Of a DNA stretch of 64,000 bases, positions 30,970-42,249 are shown piece by piece. Each line of letters opens with the position of its first letter. Position 1 is the first letter of the stretch. Below the pieces are notes generated by a model. It saw only the letters and a program-made list of their open reading frames with translations, did no database searches and had not been told where the DNA came from. This stretch comes from an uncultured Selenomonadales bacterium. GTDB lineage: Bacteria > Bacillota > Negativicutes > Selenomonadales > Selenomonadaceae. Made by a program: the position numbers and the translations under genes. The stretch lies in assembly GCA_947165145.1 (NCBI GenBank), contig CAMUZG010000001.1, positions 57,145 through 121,144 of the forward strand, written 5' to 3'.

Positions 30970-32135
30970 ATCTCAGCGTCGGTTAAGTAGCATGAAGGAT
31001 CGCTCGCCCAAAAATCGCCCGTGACTGCCTCGGCTCGTGTGCGGAAATTTCCGTTGCAGTTGTCCAAAAATTTACAGCGTGCACAGCGTCCTTTCAACAG
31101 CGGTTTACGATTTTTCAAGCCCGCGAGAATCGGATTGCTCAAATCAGTCCAAATGTCGCCGAATTTTCTTTCGCGAACATTGCCGAACGTGTGATGTTGC
31201 GTGAATTGGTCGGGGTGCACGTAGCCGAGCGGATCGACTTCGCCGAACGCAATGCCCGAACGATTCCCGCCGTTCATGCTGATGAATTTCCGAATCTGCG
31301 CGGCTTGAGCGTCATCACCTTCAGCAAGTGCCTTAAGGTACATGTACACGCCGTCGCAGTGGTTGTCGACCGTCAAAATTTCCTTTTTGAGTCCGCGCAG
31401 AGCAAAATCCTTCGTGCGGCGAATAATCGTGTCCATAGCTTGCCGAGACTCCTCAGGCGTAACATCTTCGTCGAGCATCTGACTTCCGCGACCCGAATAA
31501 ACCAAGTGGTAGAAGCAGACGCGATTAATCTTCTCCGCCTCGATGAAGTCAAAAATTTTGTCGAGCTCCTCGAAATTGTGATGATTAATCGTGAAGCGCA
31601 AACCGACGCGTTGACCGACAGCAACGCAATTTTCAATGCCGTTCATTGCACGTTGAAAAGCACCTTCGACGCCGCGAAATTTGTCGTTGACTTCCTGCAG
31701 ACCGTCAAGCGAAATGCCGACGTAACCAACGCCGAGATTTTTAATTTCTTGAGCGACTTCGCGGGTGATTAGCGTGCCGTTCGTCGAGAGTGTCGGGCGA
31801 ACTTTTTTTTCTGCGGCATAGGCAGCCAACTCAAAGAAATCGGGACGAATCAGCGGTTCGCCGCCCGAAAACAAAAGCACAGGAACTTTGAAGTCAGCAA
31901 GGTCGTCGATAAATTTTTTCGCCTCGGCAGTCGTGAGCTCGTCTTGATATTTGCGCGAATCCGAATTCATGTAGCAGTGGCGACATTTCAAGTTGCAGGT
32001 GCGAGTTGAATTCCACACGACGACAGGTCCGACGCCAGCCGCCGCGCCGTTACGCATCTTGTGAGCGTCCTCGGTGTATCGCAGTGTGTCGCCAAAGTAA
32101 TCGTCGGCAAAGAGCAACTTCGTTACGCTGATCAT
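30963..32135 (-). CDS. radical SAM/SPASM protein, NirJ1/AhbC-like (alternative heme biosynthesis family)
   Basis: RTCNLKCRHCYMNSDS radical SAM CxxxCxxC; LLFSGGEPLIRPDFFELA; C-terminal CARCKFLDNCNG SPASM-type cysteines. Confidence 0.78.
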   Translation of the reverse strand: MISVTKLLFADDYFGDTLRYTEDAHKMRNGAAAGVGPVVVWNSTRTCNLKCRHCYMNSDSRKYQDELTTAEAKKFIDDLADFKVPVLLFSGGEPLIRPDFFELAAYAAEKKVRPTLSTNGTLITREVAQEIKNLGVGYVGISLDGLQEVNDKFRGVEGAFQRAMNGIENCVAVGQRVGLRFTINHHNFEELDKIFDFIEAEKINRVCFYHLVYSGRGSQMLDEDVTPEESRQAMDTIIRRTKDFALRGLKKEILTVDNHCDGVYMYLKALAEGDDAQAAQIRKFISMNGGNRSGIAFGEVDPLGYVHPDQFTQHHTFGNVRERKFGDIWTDLSNPILAGLKNRKPLLKGRCARCKFLDNCNGNFRTRAEAVTGDFWASDPSCYLTDAEIN

Positions 32136-32156
32136 AAAAAAATTTCCCTCCGTGCC

Positions 32157-32930
32157 TCATAAAACCTTGTAAGTCAGCATCGTGTTGCCAATCAAAATTT
32201 TATCGCCGTTACGGAGCTCGTGGCGGCTCACAGGCTTGTCGTTGACGATTGTGCCATTGAGACTGCCCGCGTCGTAAATGACGTGTCTGTGGCGTTCGTA
32301 GGCGATGTAAGCGTGAATCCGCGAAACACTCTCATCATCAAGCACGAAATCGTTTGTGTCTTTGCGACCGAGATAAACCTGCCGTTCGCCGAAAACAATT
32401 TCCTGGTTCGTCAAATCCGTGATGACCGCCAAATCGTATTCCGTCCGCCGCGAAAGGCTCGTGCGCATGCTCCTAACGATTCGGGTTTTGTCGGCGATGA
32501 TGGTGTCGTCCTTGTCGTCCGAATCGATATTTTCAATCAGCGTGTGCGACAGCACGTCATTTTCAAGATTGATAGTCTCGTCTTCCTGCGCGGACTCGTC
32601 GACATACTTTGCGACAATGACAATGGCATCTTCGCTGTCGGCGGAAGACTTCGCGATTTTGATTGAAAGTTTGCCGTCCATGAAACAATTTTCGCGAATG
32701 ACTTTGCGTTCAACCGCCTCGTGCAAATTTTTAATCAGACGCGCCGCGCTCAATCGGTGGCAATCGTCCGCGCACAGGTAAATCGTGTAGGAATTGGGCA
32801 CGAGATTATCTTTGGTCTTTTGCTTGGTGACTTCGCGTTCAAGAGCCTTGATGAGCCCGTTCGGTGAGACTTCGCCGCGCTTTTGAAAGAGACTGGCAAG
32901 TTGATCGGTTATCACGCTCGCAAAGTTCAA
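32157..32930 (-). CDS. FHA domain protein with N-terminal FhaA-like (DUF3662) domain
   Basis: YLGRKDTNDFVLDDESVSRIHAYIAYERHRHVIYDAGSLNGTIVNDKPV FHA signature. Confidence 0.85.
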   Translation of the reverse strand: MNFASVITDQLASLFQKRGEVSPNGLIKALEREVTKQKTKDNLVPNSYTIYLCADDCHRLSAARLIKNLHEAVERKVIRENCFMDGKLSIKIAKSSADSEDAIVIVAKYVDESAQEDETINLENDVLSHTLIENIDSDDKDDTIIADKTRIVRSMRTSLSRRTEYDLAVITDLTNQEIVFGERQVYLGRKDTNDFVLDDESVSRIHAYIAYERHRHVIYDAGSLNGTIVNDKPVSRHELRNGDKILIGNTMLTYKVL

Positions 32931-32950
32931 GTGCGACGCCCCCTTCTAAC

Positions 32951-33030
32951 AATTTGGAATTAGGAATTTGGAATTAGGAATTGAGAACGCGGCAAATAAT
33001 TCCACATTCCTAATTTCACATTCCAAATTT
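32951..33030. repeat. 80-bp inverted heptanucleotide element
   Basis: aatttggaattaggaatttggaattaggaatt-gagaacgcggcaaat-aattccacattcctaatttcacattccaaattt. Confidence 0.92.
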
Positions 33031-33066
33031 AAAAAAAATGCTCTCCGACGCGAAATCGGACAGCAT
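33031..33066 (-). terminator. Rho-independent terminator after rplQ (alpha operon)
   Basis: - strand ATGCTGTCCGATTTCGCGTCGGAGAGCAT followed by T8. Confidence 0.8.
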
Positions 33067-33088
33067 CTTTTCTATCGTTCGGAAAAAT

Positions 33089-33427
33089 TTATACCAGCTC
33101 GATTAAAACCATTGGCGCAGCGTCACCACGACGGGGCGCAAGTTTCAAAATTCTGGTGTAACCGCCGGCACGTTCGCTGTATTTTGCGGGTATCTCCTCG
33201 AAAATTTTATGTACAACGTCCGCGTCCGCGACGAGATTTATGGCTTGACGGCGTGAACTGAGGTCGCCGCGTTTGGCAAGTGTGATGACTTTTTCGGCGA
33301 ATTTACGCAACTCTTTGGCGCGAGCTTCGGTCGTCTCAATGCGATTGTACGTGAAGAACGCGTTCAACAAGCTTTTGAACATTGCCTTGCGTGCGCCGGA
33401 ATTTCTGCCGAGTTTCCTGTAGCTCAT
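33089..33427 (-). CDS. rplQ: 50S ribosomal protein L17
   Basis: [60 protein letters not shown]. Confidence 0.95.
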   Translation of the reverse strand: MSYRKLGRNSGARKAMFKSLLNAFFTYNRIETTEARAKELRKFAEKVITLAKRGDLSSRRQAINLVADADVVHKIFEEIPAKYSERAGGYTRILKLAPRRGDAAPMVLIELV

Positions 33428-33454
33428 GAAAAAATTTCCTCCTTCCTGCGAGAA

Positions 33455-34579
33455 TCAATCGTCCAACATGTTTATGTTGTTAATGTTCGGCGACGGCTTA
33501 AACGAGACGCCGAGACTGTCCATCGTGTTCTTTATCTCCTCGAACGACTTGCGACCGAGATTGCGAACTTTCATCATTTCCTCTTCGGTTTTGTCAGCAA
33601 GATCGGCGACAATGTGAATGCCTGCGCGTTTTAGACAATTCGTTGAGCGAACGGAAAGTTCAAGGTCTTCAATCGGCTTGGCAAGATTTTTGTCAAGCGT
33701 GACGGCAACTTCGTCTTCGGGCTCCTTGTCGGCGTCGTCAATGTCTTCTTCGGGCTCTTCGATTTCAACGCCGTCCATGTTTTGGAAAAGGCGCATGTGA
33801 GCGATTAGGATTGCCGACGCTTTGGAAACAGCCTCTTCGGGGCGAAGCGTGCCGTTCGTCCAAACTTCGAGTGTGAGTTTGTCGAAGTCCATTTCGTTGC
33901 CGACGCGGGTCGGTTGCACGTCGTAATTGACGCGCAGGACGGGCGAGAAGATTGAATCAATCGGTATGGTGCCGATGATGTCGTCGGGATTTTTATTTTT
34001 CTCCGCCTGATCGTAGCCGCGTCCACTGCGAGCCGTCATTTCGATTCTGAGCTTGCCAGTTTCGTTAAGCCAGGCAATGTGCAGGTTCGGATTGAGAATT
34101 TCGATGCTGGGGTCGCAATCGATGTCCTCGGCAGTGACTTCCCTGCGCCCGCCGGAATGTTTACCGCCTTTAATCTCTTCCTCGACGTCAACGTCAATTC
34201 GGAGCGTGTAAGTTTGCGGGGGAGTGGCGGACACTTGCGCGAACGGCTGATACGGTTGACTTTTTTCCTCGTCGACTTTAAGGCAAAGTTGCTTGATGTT
34301 CAGCACGATGTTTGTAACGTCCTCGCGCACACCTGGTATCGTTGAAAATTCGTGAAGTACGCCGTCAATGCGAATTGACGTGACGGCCGCGCCTTCCAAC
34401 GACGAAAGTAGCATTCTGCGCAGACTGTTGCCGATTGTGATACCGTAGCCGCGACCGAGTGGTTCGCAGACGAATTTGCCGTAGTGTTCGTCGTCGCTGA
34501 CCTCAACAAGTTCAATCTTCGGCGGCTTTTGGTTGTCGTTCTTATCGTTGTCGATATTCAAGAGATCCGCTCCTTTCAC
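33455..34579 (-). CDS. rpoA: DNA-directed RNA polymerase subunit alpha (with insertions)
   Basis: GRGYGITIGNSLRRMLLSSLEGAAVTSIRIDGVLHEFSTIPGVREDVTNIVLNIKQL; alphaCTD DLELSVRSTNCLKRAGI. Confidence 0.95.
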   Translation of the reverse strand: MKGADLLNIDNDKNDNQKPPKIELVEVSDDEHYGKFVCEPLGRGYGITIGNSLRRMLLSSLEGAAVTSIRIDGVLHEFSTIPGVREDVTNIVLNIKQLCLKVDEEKSQPYQPFAQVSATPPQTYTLRIDVDVEEEIKGGKHSGGRREVTAEDIDCDPSIEILNPNLHIAWLNETGKLRIEMTARSGRGYDQAEKNKNPDDIIGTIPIDSIFSPVLRVNYDVQPTRVGNEMDFDKLTLEVWTNGTLRPEEAVSKASAILIAHMRLFQNMDGVEIEEPEEDIDDADKEPEDEVAVTLDKNLAKPIEDLELSVRSTNCLKRAGIHIVADLADKTEEEMMKVRNLGRKSFEEIKNTMDSLGVSFKPSPNINNINMLDD

Positions 34580-34609
34580 AGAAAAAATTCCATGTCGGAA
34601 GGGCTCGAA

Positions 34610-35215
34610 TTATCTGGAGTACAACTCGATGATGGACTGTTCGTTGACGGGAATGTCGCTGATGTCCTCGCGGGTGGGGAAGCGTGTAACCGAGCCTTTA
34701 AGGTTCGCTTGATTGCTGTCGAGCCACGGCGGTGCGCTCAAAGCGTTGTTGCTTTCTTTGAGAGCCTTGAAAATTTCTTTGCTCTGACTTTTTTCGCAGA
34801 CTTCGACGATGTCGCCGACGCTGATCAGTGCGGACGGAATGTCGACGCGTTTGCCGTTAACGGTGATGTGACCGTGGCAGACGAACTGACGAGCTTGACG
34901 GCGGGTGGTTGCGAAACCGAGACGGAAGACGACGTTATCAAGGCGACGTTCGAGCAAGATGAGCAGATTTTCGCCGGTGACGCCAGGCATCTTCTTTGCC
35001 TTCTCGTAGTAATTGCGGAATTGGCGTTCAAGGACGCCGTAGATAAATTTAGCTTTCTGTTTCTCTTTGAGCTGCAAGCCGTACTCGCTGACTTTGCGGG
35101 TCATGCGCTGTTGCGGATGTTTTTTCTCGCTGACTTTGCGCGAACGACCGATAACTGCTTGTTCAATTCCGAGTGCGCGGCAGCGTTTCAAAGCGGGAGT
35201 TCTGTCGATTGCCAT
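34610..35215 (-). CDS. rpsD: 30S ribosomal protein S4
   Basis: [67 protein letters not shown]. Confidence 0.96.
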   Translation of the reverse strand: MAIDRTPALKRCRALGIEQAVIGRSRKVSEKKHPQQRMTRKVSEYGLQLKEKQKAKFIYGVLERQFRNYYEKAKKMPGVTGENLLILLERRLDNVVFRLGFATTRRQARQFVCHGHITVNGKRVDIPSALISVGDIVEVCEKSQSKEIFKALKESNNALSAPPWLDSNQANLKGSVTRFPTREDISDIPVNEQSIIELYSR

Positions 35216-35230
35216 ATTTTTACCTCCAAA

Positions 35231-35300
35231 TTAGGTTTCAGGTGTTAGGTTTTAGGTTTTAGGTTTGTAATTCCCAATTCCTAATTCCAAATTCCTAATT
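35231..35300. repeat. compound heptanucleotide repeat: GGTTTTA units plus AATTCCW units
   Basis: ttaggtttcaggtgttaggttttaggttttaggtttgtaattcccaattcctaattccaaattcctaatt. Confidence 0.85.
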
Positions 35301-35304
35301 GCTT

Positions 35305-35697
35305 TTAGACTCTGCGACGTTTGGGCGGACGGCAGCCGTTGTGGGGAATGGGCGTCACGTCTTTAATCATGTTGACTTCGAGACCCGTTGCCTGCAATGC
35401 GCGGATAGCCGCCTCGCGACCTGCACCGGGACCTTTAACGTAAACTTCGACTTGTTTCAAGCCGTGTTCCATAGCCGCTTTAGCCGCGACTTCTGCTGCC
35501 ATTTGTGCGGCGAAGGGTGTAGACTTTCGGGAGCCTCTGAAACCCAAACCGCCTGCTGATGCCCATGAAATTGCGTTGCCGCTTTTGTCGGTGAGTGTGA
35601 CAATCGTATTGTTAAACGTGGAGCTGATGTGCGCCACGCCGTATTCGATATTCTTGCGGACTTTCTTTTTGGCGCGAACTGTTCTCTTCGTTGCCAC
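35305..35697 (-). CDS. rpsK: 30S ribosomal protein S11
   Basis: [45 protein letters not shown]. Confidence 0.96.
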   Translation of the reverse strand: MATKRTVRAKKKVRKNIEYGVAHISSTFNNTIVTLTDKSGNAISWASAGGLGFRGSRKSTPFAAQMAAEVAAKAAMEHGLKQVEVYVKGPGAGREAAIRALQATGLEVNMIKDVTPIPHNGCRPPKRRRV

Positions 35698-35711
35698 CTG
35701 TCTGGACCTCC

Positions 35712-35782
35712 TTAGGGACTAGGGACTTGGGACTAGGGACTAGATTTTTAATTCCAAATTCCTAATTCCAAATTCCTAATTG
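35712..35782. repeat. compound heptanucleotide repeat: GGGACTW units plus AATTCCW units
   Basis: tagggactagggacttgggactagggactagatttttaattccaaattcctaattccaaattcctaattg. Confidence 0.85.
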
Positions 35783-35785
35783 AAA

Positions 35786-36160
35786 TCAGTCTTTCTTTTT
35801 GCCGCCCTGAACGAGCTTTTTGGGACCTTTGCGAGTGCGAGCGTTGTTTTTGGTGTTTTGCCCACGAACAGGGAGACCGAGACGGTGACGGCGTCCGCGA
35901 TAACAGCCAATATCAATGAGTCGCTTGATGTCCATCTGAATGTCGCGGCGAAGGTCGCCCTCCACAACGTAATTGTGATCGATGGCATCACGAAGTTTGA
36001 CAACCTCGTCATCCGTGAGATCTTTCGTCCGAGTGTCGGGGTTAATGCCCGTCATTGCAAGGATTTTCTGTGACGTGGGCAGCCCGATTCCGAAAATATA
36101 CGTCAGAGCGTATTCGATTCTTTTGTCACGTGGCAAATCTACACCGGCTATACGTGCCAT
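35786..36160 (-). CDS. rpsM: 30S ribosomal protein S13
   Basis: [44 protein letters not shown]. Confidence 0.96.
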   Translation of the reverse strand: MARIAGVDLPRDKRIEYALTYIFGIGLPTSQKILAMTGINPDTRTKDLTDDEVVKLRDAIDHNYVVEGDLRRDIQMDIKRLIDIGCYRGRRHRLGLPVRGQNTKNNARTRKGPKKLVQGGKKKD

Positions 36161-36175
36161 AAAATTTTCACCTCC

Positions 36176-36289
36176 TTAACCTTGACGTTGTTTGTGCTTG
36201 GGATTTTCGCAGATAACCATAACGCGCCCTTTGCGCTTGATGATTTTGCATTTGTCGCACATTTTTTTGACTGACGGTCTGACTTTCAT
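36176..36289 (-). CDS. rpmJ: 50S ribosomal protein L36
   Basis: Manual translation [37 protein letters not shown]; not in supplied ORF track. Confidence 0.93.
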   Translation of the reverse strand: MKVRPSVKKMCDKCKIIKRKGRVMVICENPKHKQRQG

Positions 36290-36346
36290 TTTGCCGCCTC
36301 CTAAACGATTCGATAATGTATCACGTTTTCCGATTGTTGTCCACAA

Positions 36347-36565
36347 TTATTTGAAACGATAAGTGATTCTGCCGCGAGTTAAATCGTACGGCGTCAATTC
36401 GATTGTAACTTTGTCGCCTGGAAGGATTCGGATAAAGTTCATGCGAATTTTGCCGGAAACGTGCGCCAAAATTTTGTGTCCATTTTCCAATTCGACTTGG
36501 AACATTGCGTTCGGCAGAGCCTCCAAAACTTTTCCTTCGACTTCGATAACGTCTTGCTTTGACAT
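36347..36565 (-). CDS. infA: translation initiation factor IF-1
   Basis: [72 protein letters not shown]. Confidence 0.96.
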   Translation of the reverse strand: MSKQDVIEVEGKVLEALPNAMFQVELENGHKILAHVSGKIRMNFIRILPGDKVTIELTPYDLTRGRITYRFK

Positions 36566-36581
36566 GGGTGTCTCCTCCGGT

Positions 36582-37632
<1,051 letters not shown>

Positions 37633-37635
<3 letters not shown>

Positions 37636-37661
37636 TCCTAATTCCTAATTCCTAATTCCTC
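37633..37661. repeat. heptanucleotide repeat (AATTCCT units) between secY and four-helix-bundle gene
   Basis: cattcctaattcctaattcctaattcctc. Confidence 0.9.
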
Positions 37662-38916
37662 ATTTCATGAAGCCTTCGTAATGGCGCATGACGACCATCG
37701 CCTCGATTTGTTTCATCGTGTGCAAGGCAACGCTCACGACGATTAAAAGTGCCGTGCCGCCGAAATAGACGCCTTGAATGTGAGTCGCCGCGCCGATTAA
37801 ATTGGGCAGAACAGCGATAAAAGCCAGATACAACGAGCCCGCCGTCACCAGTCGCGTCAAGACGTAGTCGATATAATCCGCCGTCGGTTGACCAGGTCTG
37901 ATACCCGGTATGAACGCTCCGTACTTCTTCAGATTGTCTGCCATGTCCGCAATCTTGACGGTCACCGCCGTGTAAAAATACGTGAAGAAAATTATCAGCA
38001 CGACGTACAGCGCGGTTTGCAAAGGCGTCCCCCATTGCAGATGCGCCGCTAATTTTTGTATCGTCGGATTGTCAATGAACTGCACCACGGTTATCGGGAA
38101 CATCAGCACGCTTGACGCAAAGATTATCGGAATGACGCCCGCAGGATTGACTTTCAGCGGCAAATGGCTTTGATGACCGCCCACGGCTCGCGAACCGACT
38201 ACGCGTTTGGTGTAGGTTATCGGAATTCTTCTGAGAGCCGCCTCGACGTAGATGACGAAGACGATCATTGCCACGGCGATTGCTCCGAACAAAATGACGC
38301 TGAAATAATTAATCGTGCCCGCTTGCACGTATTGGAAGATTGTCGCAATGTTCTTAGGCAGTGCGGCGACGATACCCGCGAAGATTATCAGCGAAATTCC
38401 ATTGCCGACGCCGTGAGCTGTAATCTGTTCGCCAATCCACATCAGAAGCGTTGTGCCAGCCGTCAGCGTTATCGCGATGATTAAAATGTTCACGGGGTTC
38501 GGATTGAGCACCGCCGCTTTCAAGCCGATTGACATGCCGACAGCCTGCGCGAACGCTAACACAACGGTTAATTGTCGAGTAACGCGAGTAGTCTTTTTGT
38601 GACCTTCCGCGCCTTCCTTCGACCATTGTTCAAGCGTTGGCACTACTACGGTTAACAGTTGCATTATGATAGCGGCGTTGATGTATGGGGTTATGCTCAT
38701 CGCGAAAATCGAGAACTTGCTGAACGCCCCGCCCGAGAATAGATCCAACAGACCGAAGAGTGACCCATTGTTGAAGAGTTGCTCGATGGCTGTAGGATCT
38801 ACGCCAGGAACGGGAATGTGAGTGCCCAAACGGAACACCGTAAACATAATCAATGTGAAGACAATACGCTGTCGGAGCTCGGCAATCGCAAAGATATTCG
38901 ACAGAGCCGACAACAC
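37660..38916 (-). CDS. secY: preprotein translocase subunit SecY
   Basis: LSALSNIFAIAELRQRIVFTLIMFTVFRLGTHIPVPGVDPTAI; GTG start 38916 preferred because ORF start at 38961 overlaps rplO. Confidence 0.94.
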   Translation of the reverse strand: MLSALSNIFAIAELRQRIVFTLIMFTVFRLGTHIPVPGVDPTAIEQLFNNGSLFGLLDLFSGGAFSKFSIFAMSITPYINAAIIMQLLTVVVPTLEQWSKEGAEGHKKTTRVTRQLTVVLAFAQAVGMSIGLKAAVLNPNPVNILIIAITLTAGTTLLMWIGEQITAHGVGNGISLIIFAGIVAALPKNIATIFQYVQAGTINYFSVILFGAIAVAMIVFVIYVEAALRRIPITYTKRVVGSRAVGGHQSHLPLKVNPAGVIPIIFASSVLMFPITVVQFIDNPTIQKLAAHLQWGTPLQTALYVVLIIFFTYFYTAVTVKIADMADNLKKYGAFIPGIRPGQPTADYIDYVLTRLVTAGSLYLAFIAVLPNLIGAATHIQGVYFGGTALLIVVSVALHTMKQIEAMVVMRHYEGFMK

Positions 38917-38917
38917 G

Positions 38918-39364
38918 TTAAAGCACCTCGGCAGAACCGCCAACAGCCTCAATCTTGGCAATCGCAGACTTGGTGAAGCCTTGAGCCTTGACAGTCAATT
39001 TCCTGGACAAATCGCCATCGCCGAGAACACGGACACCGTCAAGCACGTTCTTGAGAATGCCGGCCTCAACAAGAGCAATAGCATCGACAACATCACCATC
39101 ATCAAAGACATTGAGCGTGCCAACATTGACCTCAGCAAAGTCACTGCGCCAAATATTCTTAAAGCCGCGCTTAGGCAACCGACGATAAATGGGCATCTGA
39201 CCACCTTCAAAGCCGGGACGAACACCACCGCCACTGCGAGCTTTCTGACCTTTGTGACCGCGACCGCTAGTCTTGCCGCAACCGGAGCCAGTACCACGAC
39301 CAACACGTACATTGTCCTTGCGAGCACCGTCAGCAGGTTTCAATTCACTCAAATTCATATCCAA
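38918..39364 (-). CDS. rplO: 50S ribosomal protein L15
   Basis: [66 protein letters not shown]. Confidence 0.95.
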   Translation of the reverse strand: MDMNLSELKPADGARKDNVRVGRGTGSGCGKTSGRGHKGQKARSGGGVRPGFEGGQMPIYRRLPKRGFKNIWRSDFAEVNVGTLNVFDDGDVVDAIALVEAGILKNVLDGVRVLGDGDLSRKLTVKAQGFTKSAIAKIEAVGGSAEVL

Positions 39365-39369
39365 ACCTC

Positions 39370-39576
39370 CTATGCCTTTGCAATGGACACTTTGTCATCG
39401 ACGACTTCGACTTTGACGAGATGTTCGACCACATGCAGTTGACCGCGGATCGTCGGCACATCGGGCAATATCGATATTGAGTTCAGCTTGCGCAAGCCCA
39501 ACGACCTCACGACCTTACGCTGATTTTCGGGACGGCTGATCAAGCTGCGTACCAATTTTACTTTCAATTTCGACAC
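39370..39576 (-). CDS. rpmD: 50S ribosomal protein L30
   Basis: [58 protein letters not shown] start 39576. Confidence 0.9.
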   Translation of the reverse strand: MSKLKVKLVRSLISRPENQRKVVRSLGLRKLNSISILPDVPTIRGQLHVVEHLVKVEVVDDKVSIAKA

Positions 39577-39589
39577 GTGACAGCACACC

Positions 39590-40111
39590 TCACTTAAACA
39601 ATTCGGCTACGGATTTCCCGCGCAATTCAGCTACGACTTCGGCACGTTTCAACATCTTGAGACCTTCGAGTGTGGCACGCACCATGTTATTGGGATTTGA
39701 CGAGCCAAGCGATTTGGTCAAGATGTCGTGAACACCCGCCAGTTCAAGCACGGCACGAGCGGGACCGCCGGCAATGACTCCTGTACCTTTCGACGCTGGT
39801 CTCAACATCACTCGACCGGCACCGAACACTCCAACGACACCGTGGGGGATTGAACGTTCTTTCAACGCCACCTCGACCAAATTCTTCTTAGCATCGTCAA
39901 CACCTTTGCGTATTGCTTCGGGCACTTCAGCAGCTTTACCGAGACCGACACCGACTTTGCCATTACGGTTGCCGACAACGACGAGTGCGCTGAACGAGAA
40001 CCGACGACCGCCCTTGACGACCTTAGCTACACGATTTATGAAAACAACTTTCTCCTCGAATTCGGGAGTTTCAGTTTCATTTCGGGGCATTAGTGAACCT
40101 CCTTCTATCAA
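39590..40111 (-). CDS. rpsE: 30S ribosomal protein S5
   Basis: [49 protein letters not shown]. Confidence 0.95.
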   Translation of the reverse strand: MIEGGSLMPRNETETPEFEEKVVFINRVAKVVKGGRRFSFSALVVVGNRNGKVGVGLGKAAEVPEAIRKGVDDAKKNLVEVALKERSIPHGVVGVFGAGRVMLRPASKGTGVIAGGPARAVLELAGVHDILTKSLGSSNPNNMVRATLEGLKMLKRAEVVAELRGKSVAELFK

Positions 40112-40180
40112 TTAGGAATTAGGAATTAGGAATGATGACGCGCTTTTAATTCCTAATTTCAAATTCCTAATTCAAAATTA
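40110..40180. repeat. ~71-bp inverted heptanucleotide element
   Basis: aattaggaattaggaattaggaat-gatgacgcgctttt-aattcctaatttcaaattcctaattcaaaatta. Confidence 0.9.
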
Positions 40181-40537
40181 GAATTTCAGACCGCCTTCGC
40201 GAGCAGCCTCAGCCAGAGCTTGAACGCGACCGTGATAGATGTAACCGCCGCGATCGAAGACGACTTCGCTGATACCTTTTTCGAGAGCTTTTTTGGCAAT
40301 GGCAGCACCGACAGCTTTAGCAGCAGCGATATTGCCGCCGCTACCTTTGAAGTCTTTATCGAGAGAACTAGCCGCCGCAAGAGTCATGCCTTTGTCGTCG
40401 TCGATGACTTGAGCGTAGATGTGCGAGAGTGAGCGGAACACGTTCAAGCGCGGACGTTCGGCAGTGCCCGCGACACGATTGCGGACGCGCAGATGTCTCT
40501 TTTGGCGAATTTTATTTTTATCTGCTTTCAGAAGCAC
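40178..40537 (-). CDS. rplR: 50S ribosomal protein L18
   Basis: [55 protein letters not shown] start with GGAGG. Confidence 0.94.
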   Translation of the reverse strand: MLLKADKNKIRQKRHLRVRNRVAGTAERPRLNVFRSLSHIYAQVIDDDKGMTLAAASSLDKDFKGSGGNIAAAKAVGAAIAKKALEKGISEVVFDRGGYIYHGRVQALAEAAREGGLKF

Positions 40538-40566
40538 ACATACTTCCTCCTTTGCGTGAGAATAAA

Positions 40567-40971
40567 TCAATCACGAATACCAGGATTGTCGGCGATGATT
40601 TCAATTTCGTTGCCTTCGGGGTCGACAATGACGGCAGCGTAATAACCGTCGCCCGTGGTACGAGCACCGCTAACGACGATAACGCCGTCTTGGTCGAATT
40701 GCTTCATCATATCGTCAACATCTTTGCGATCGCCGACGCAAATGGAGACATGATGAAAACCAGTGCGATAACGTTCCTTTTTGGGATCGACAGAGGAATT
40801 GCGGGTCATTATTTCGAGACGAGAGCCATCATCGAAACGCAGGAAATAATTGGAGAAGTCACTGCGGAAGTTTGTGTATTTGGAGCCTGCGATTGCGTTG
40901 AAGTATTTGACGAAGAAATCTTTTTCAGCTTCCAAATCATTGACGTAGAGAGCGATATGATCAATTTTCAT
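40567..40971 (-). CDS. VOC/glyoxalase-family protein inserted in spc operon
   Basis: [32 protein letters not shown]...[16 protein letters not shown]...[17 protein letters not shown]. Confidence 0.87.
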   Translation of the reverse strand: MKIDHIALYVNDLEAEKDFFVKYFNAIAGSKYTNFRSDFSNYFLRFDDGSRLEIMTRNSSVDPKKERYRTGFHHVSICVGDRKDVDDMMKQFDQDGVIVVSGARTTGDGYYAAVIVDPEGNEIEIIADNPGIRD

Positions 40972-40985
40972 TTCAAAAACCTCCT

Positions 40986-41537
40986 TTATTTCTTGCCTTT
41001 CGCGCCAGCTTTACCTTCTTTGCGGCGAATATGTTCGTAGGAGTAGCGAATACCTTTACCTTTGTAAGGTTCGGGTTCACGCCAAGCACGGATATTAGCG
41101 GCAACAGCCCCGACGAGTTCTTTGTCGGCACCGTGAACAGTTATGACGGTAGGCGAGGGAGCGTCAAGAGTGATCCCAGCGGGCGGTTCGATGATGACGG
41201 GGTGTGAATAGCCGAGAGATAAGTTGAGATTTTTACCTTGTTTAGCAGCGCGATAGCCGACGCCAGCGATTTCGAGTTGTTTGGTGAAACCGGAAGTGAC
41301 GCCGACGACCATATTGTTGATAAGAGTACGGCTGAGTCCGTGGAGTGAGCGATGAGTTTTATTATCCGAGGGGCGTGTCACCGAGATAACGCCATCCTCA
41401 ATAGTAATTTTCAAATCAGAAGAGATCTTGCGGGATAGTTGACCCTTGGGACCTTTGACAAGCACCAGATTATCGTCGTCGACAGAGACGGTGACGCCGG
41501 CGGGGATAGTGATAGGTGCCCTACCGATACGGGACAT
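40986..41537 (-). CDS. rplF: 50S ribosomal protein L6
   Basis: [39 protein letters not shown]. Confidence 0.95.
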   Translation of the reverse strand: MSRIGRAPITIPAGVTVSVDDDNLVLVKGPKGQLSRKISSDLKITIEDGVISVTRPSDNKTHRSLHGLSRTLINNMVVGVTSGFTKQLEIAGVGYRAAKQGKNLNLSLGYSHPVIIEPPAGITLDAPSPTVITVHGADKELVGAVAANIRAWREPEPYKGKGIRYSYEHIRRKEGKAGAKGKK

Positions 41538-41555
41538 TGAAATACCTCCTTTTAT

Positions 41556-41617
41556 CAATTAGGAATGTGGAATGTGGAATTAATAATTTCTAATTCCTAA
41601 TTCCTAATTCCGAATTG
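41556..41617. repeat. inverted heptanucleotide element
   Basis: tcaattaggaatgtggaatgtggaattaataatttctaattcctaattcctaattccgaatt. Confidence 0.88.
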
Positions 41618-41620
41618 AAT

Positions 41621-42019
41621 TTACCAGACGAAAGCGAGAACTTCGCCGCCGAGACCGGAAATACGAGCCTGTTTATCGCTCATGATACCGTGAGAAGTGG
41701 AGATGATAGCGATACCGAGACCGCCGAGAACGCGAGGAAGATCTTTGCATTTGGAGTATTTGCGGAGACCAGGACGGGAGATACGTTTAATGCCCGTAAT
41801 GACTTTTTCGCGATCGGGACCGAATTTGAGTTTGAGGGTAAGGATGCCTTGCTTGTTATCCTCAGCGAAGGAGAAATCCTTGATGAAGCCCTCGTTTTTG
41901 AGGACGTCAGCGATCGCGATTTTAATTTTGGAACCTGGGATGTCTACCTTTTCGTGATAGACGGAGTTGGCATTGCGGATTCTGGTGAGCATGTCCGCAA
42001 TAGGATCAGTCATTCCCAT
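41621..42019 (-). CDS. rpsH: 30S ribosomal protein S8
   Basis: [46 protein letters not shown]. Confidence 0.95.
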   Translation of the reverse strand: MGMTDPIADMLTRIRNANSVYHEKVDIPGSKIKIAIADVLKNEGFIKDFSFAEDNKQGILTLKLKFGPDREKVITGIKRISRPGLRKYSKCKDLPRVLGGLGIAIISTSHGIMSDKQARISGLGGEVLAFVW

Positions 42020-42045
42020 AGAATCGATATCCTCCTTTCGATTGT

Positions 42046-42231
42046 TTACCAGCTTGCTTTAGTGATGCCGGGGATTGCTCCGGCGTAGGATTGGACACGG
42101 AAGCAGATACGGCACATTTCAAATTTGCGGATGTAGCCGTGCGGTCTGCCGCAGATTTTGCAACGGTTGTATTTACGGGTGGAGAATTTTGGTTCTTTGC
42201 TCCATTTTTCAATCAAAGCTTTTTTTGCCAT
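42046..42231 (-). CDS. rpsN: 30S ribosomal protein S14 type Z
   Basis: [61 protein letters not shown], CxxC zinc motif. Confidence 0.95.
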   Translation of the reverse strand: MAKKALIEKWSKEPKFSTRKYNRCKICGRPHGYIRKFEMCRICFRVQSYAGAIPGITKASW

Positions 42232-42249
42232 TTGATGACTCGCCTCCTA

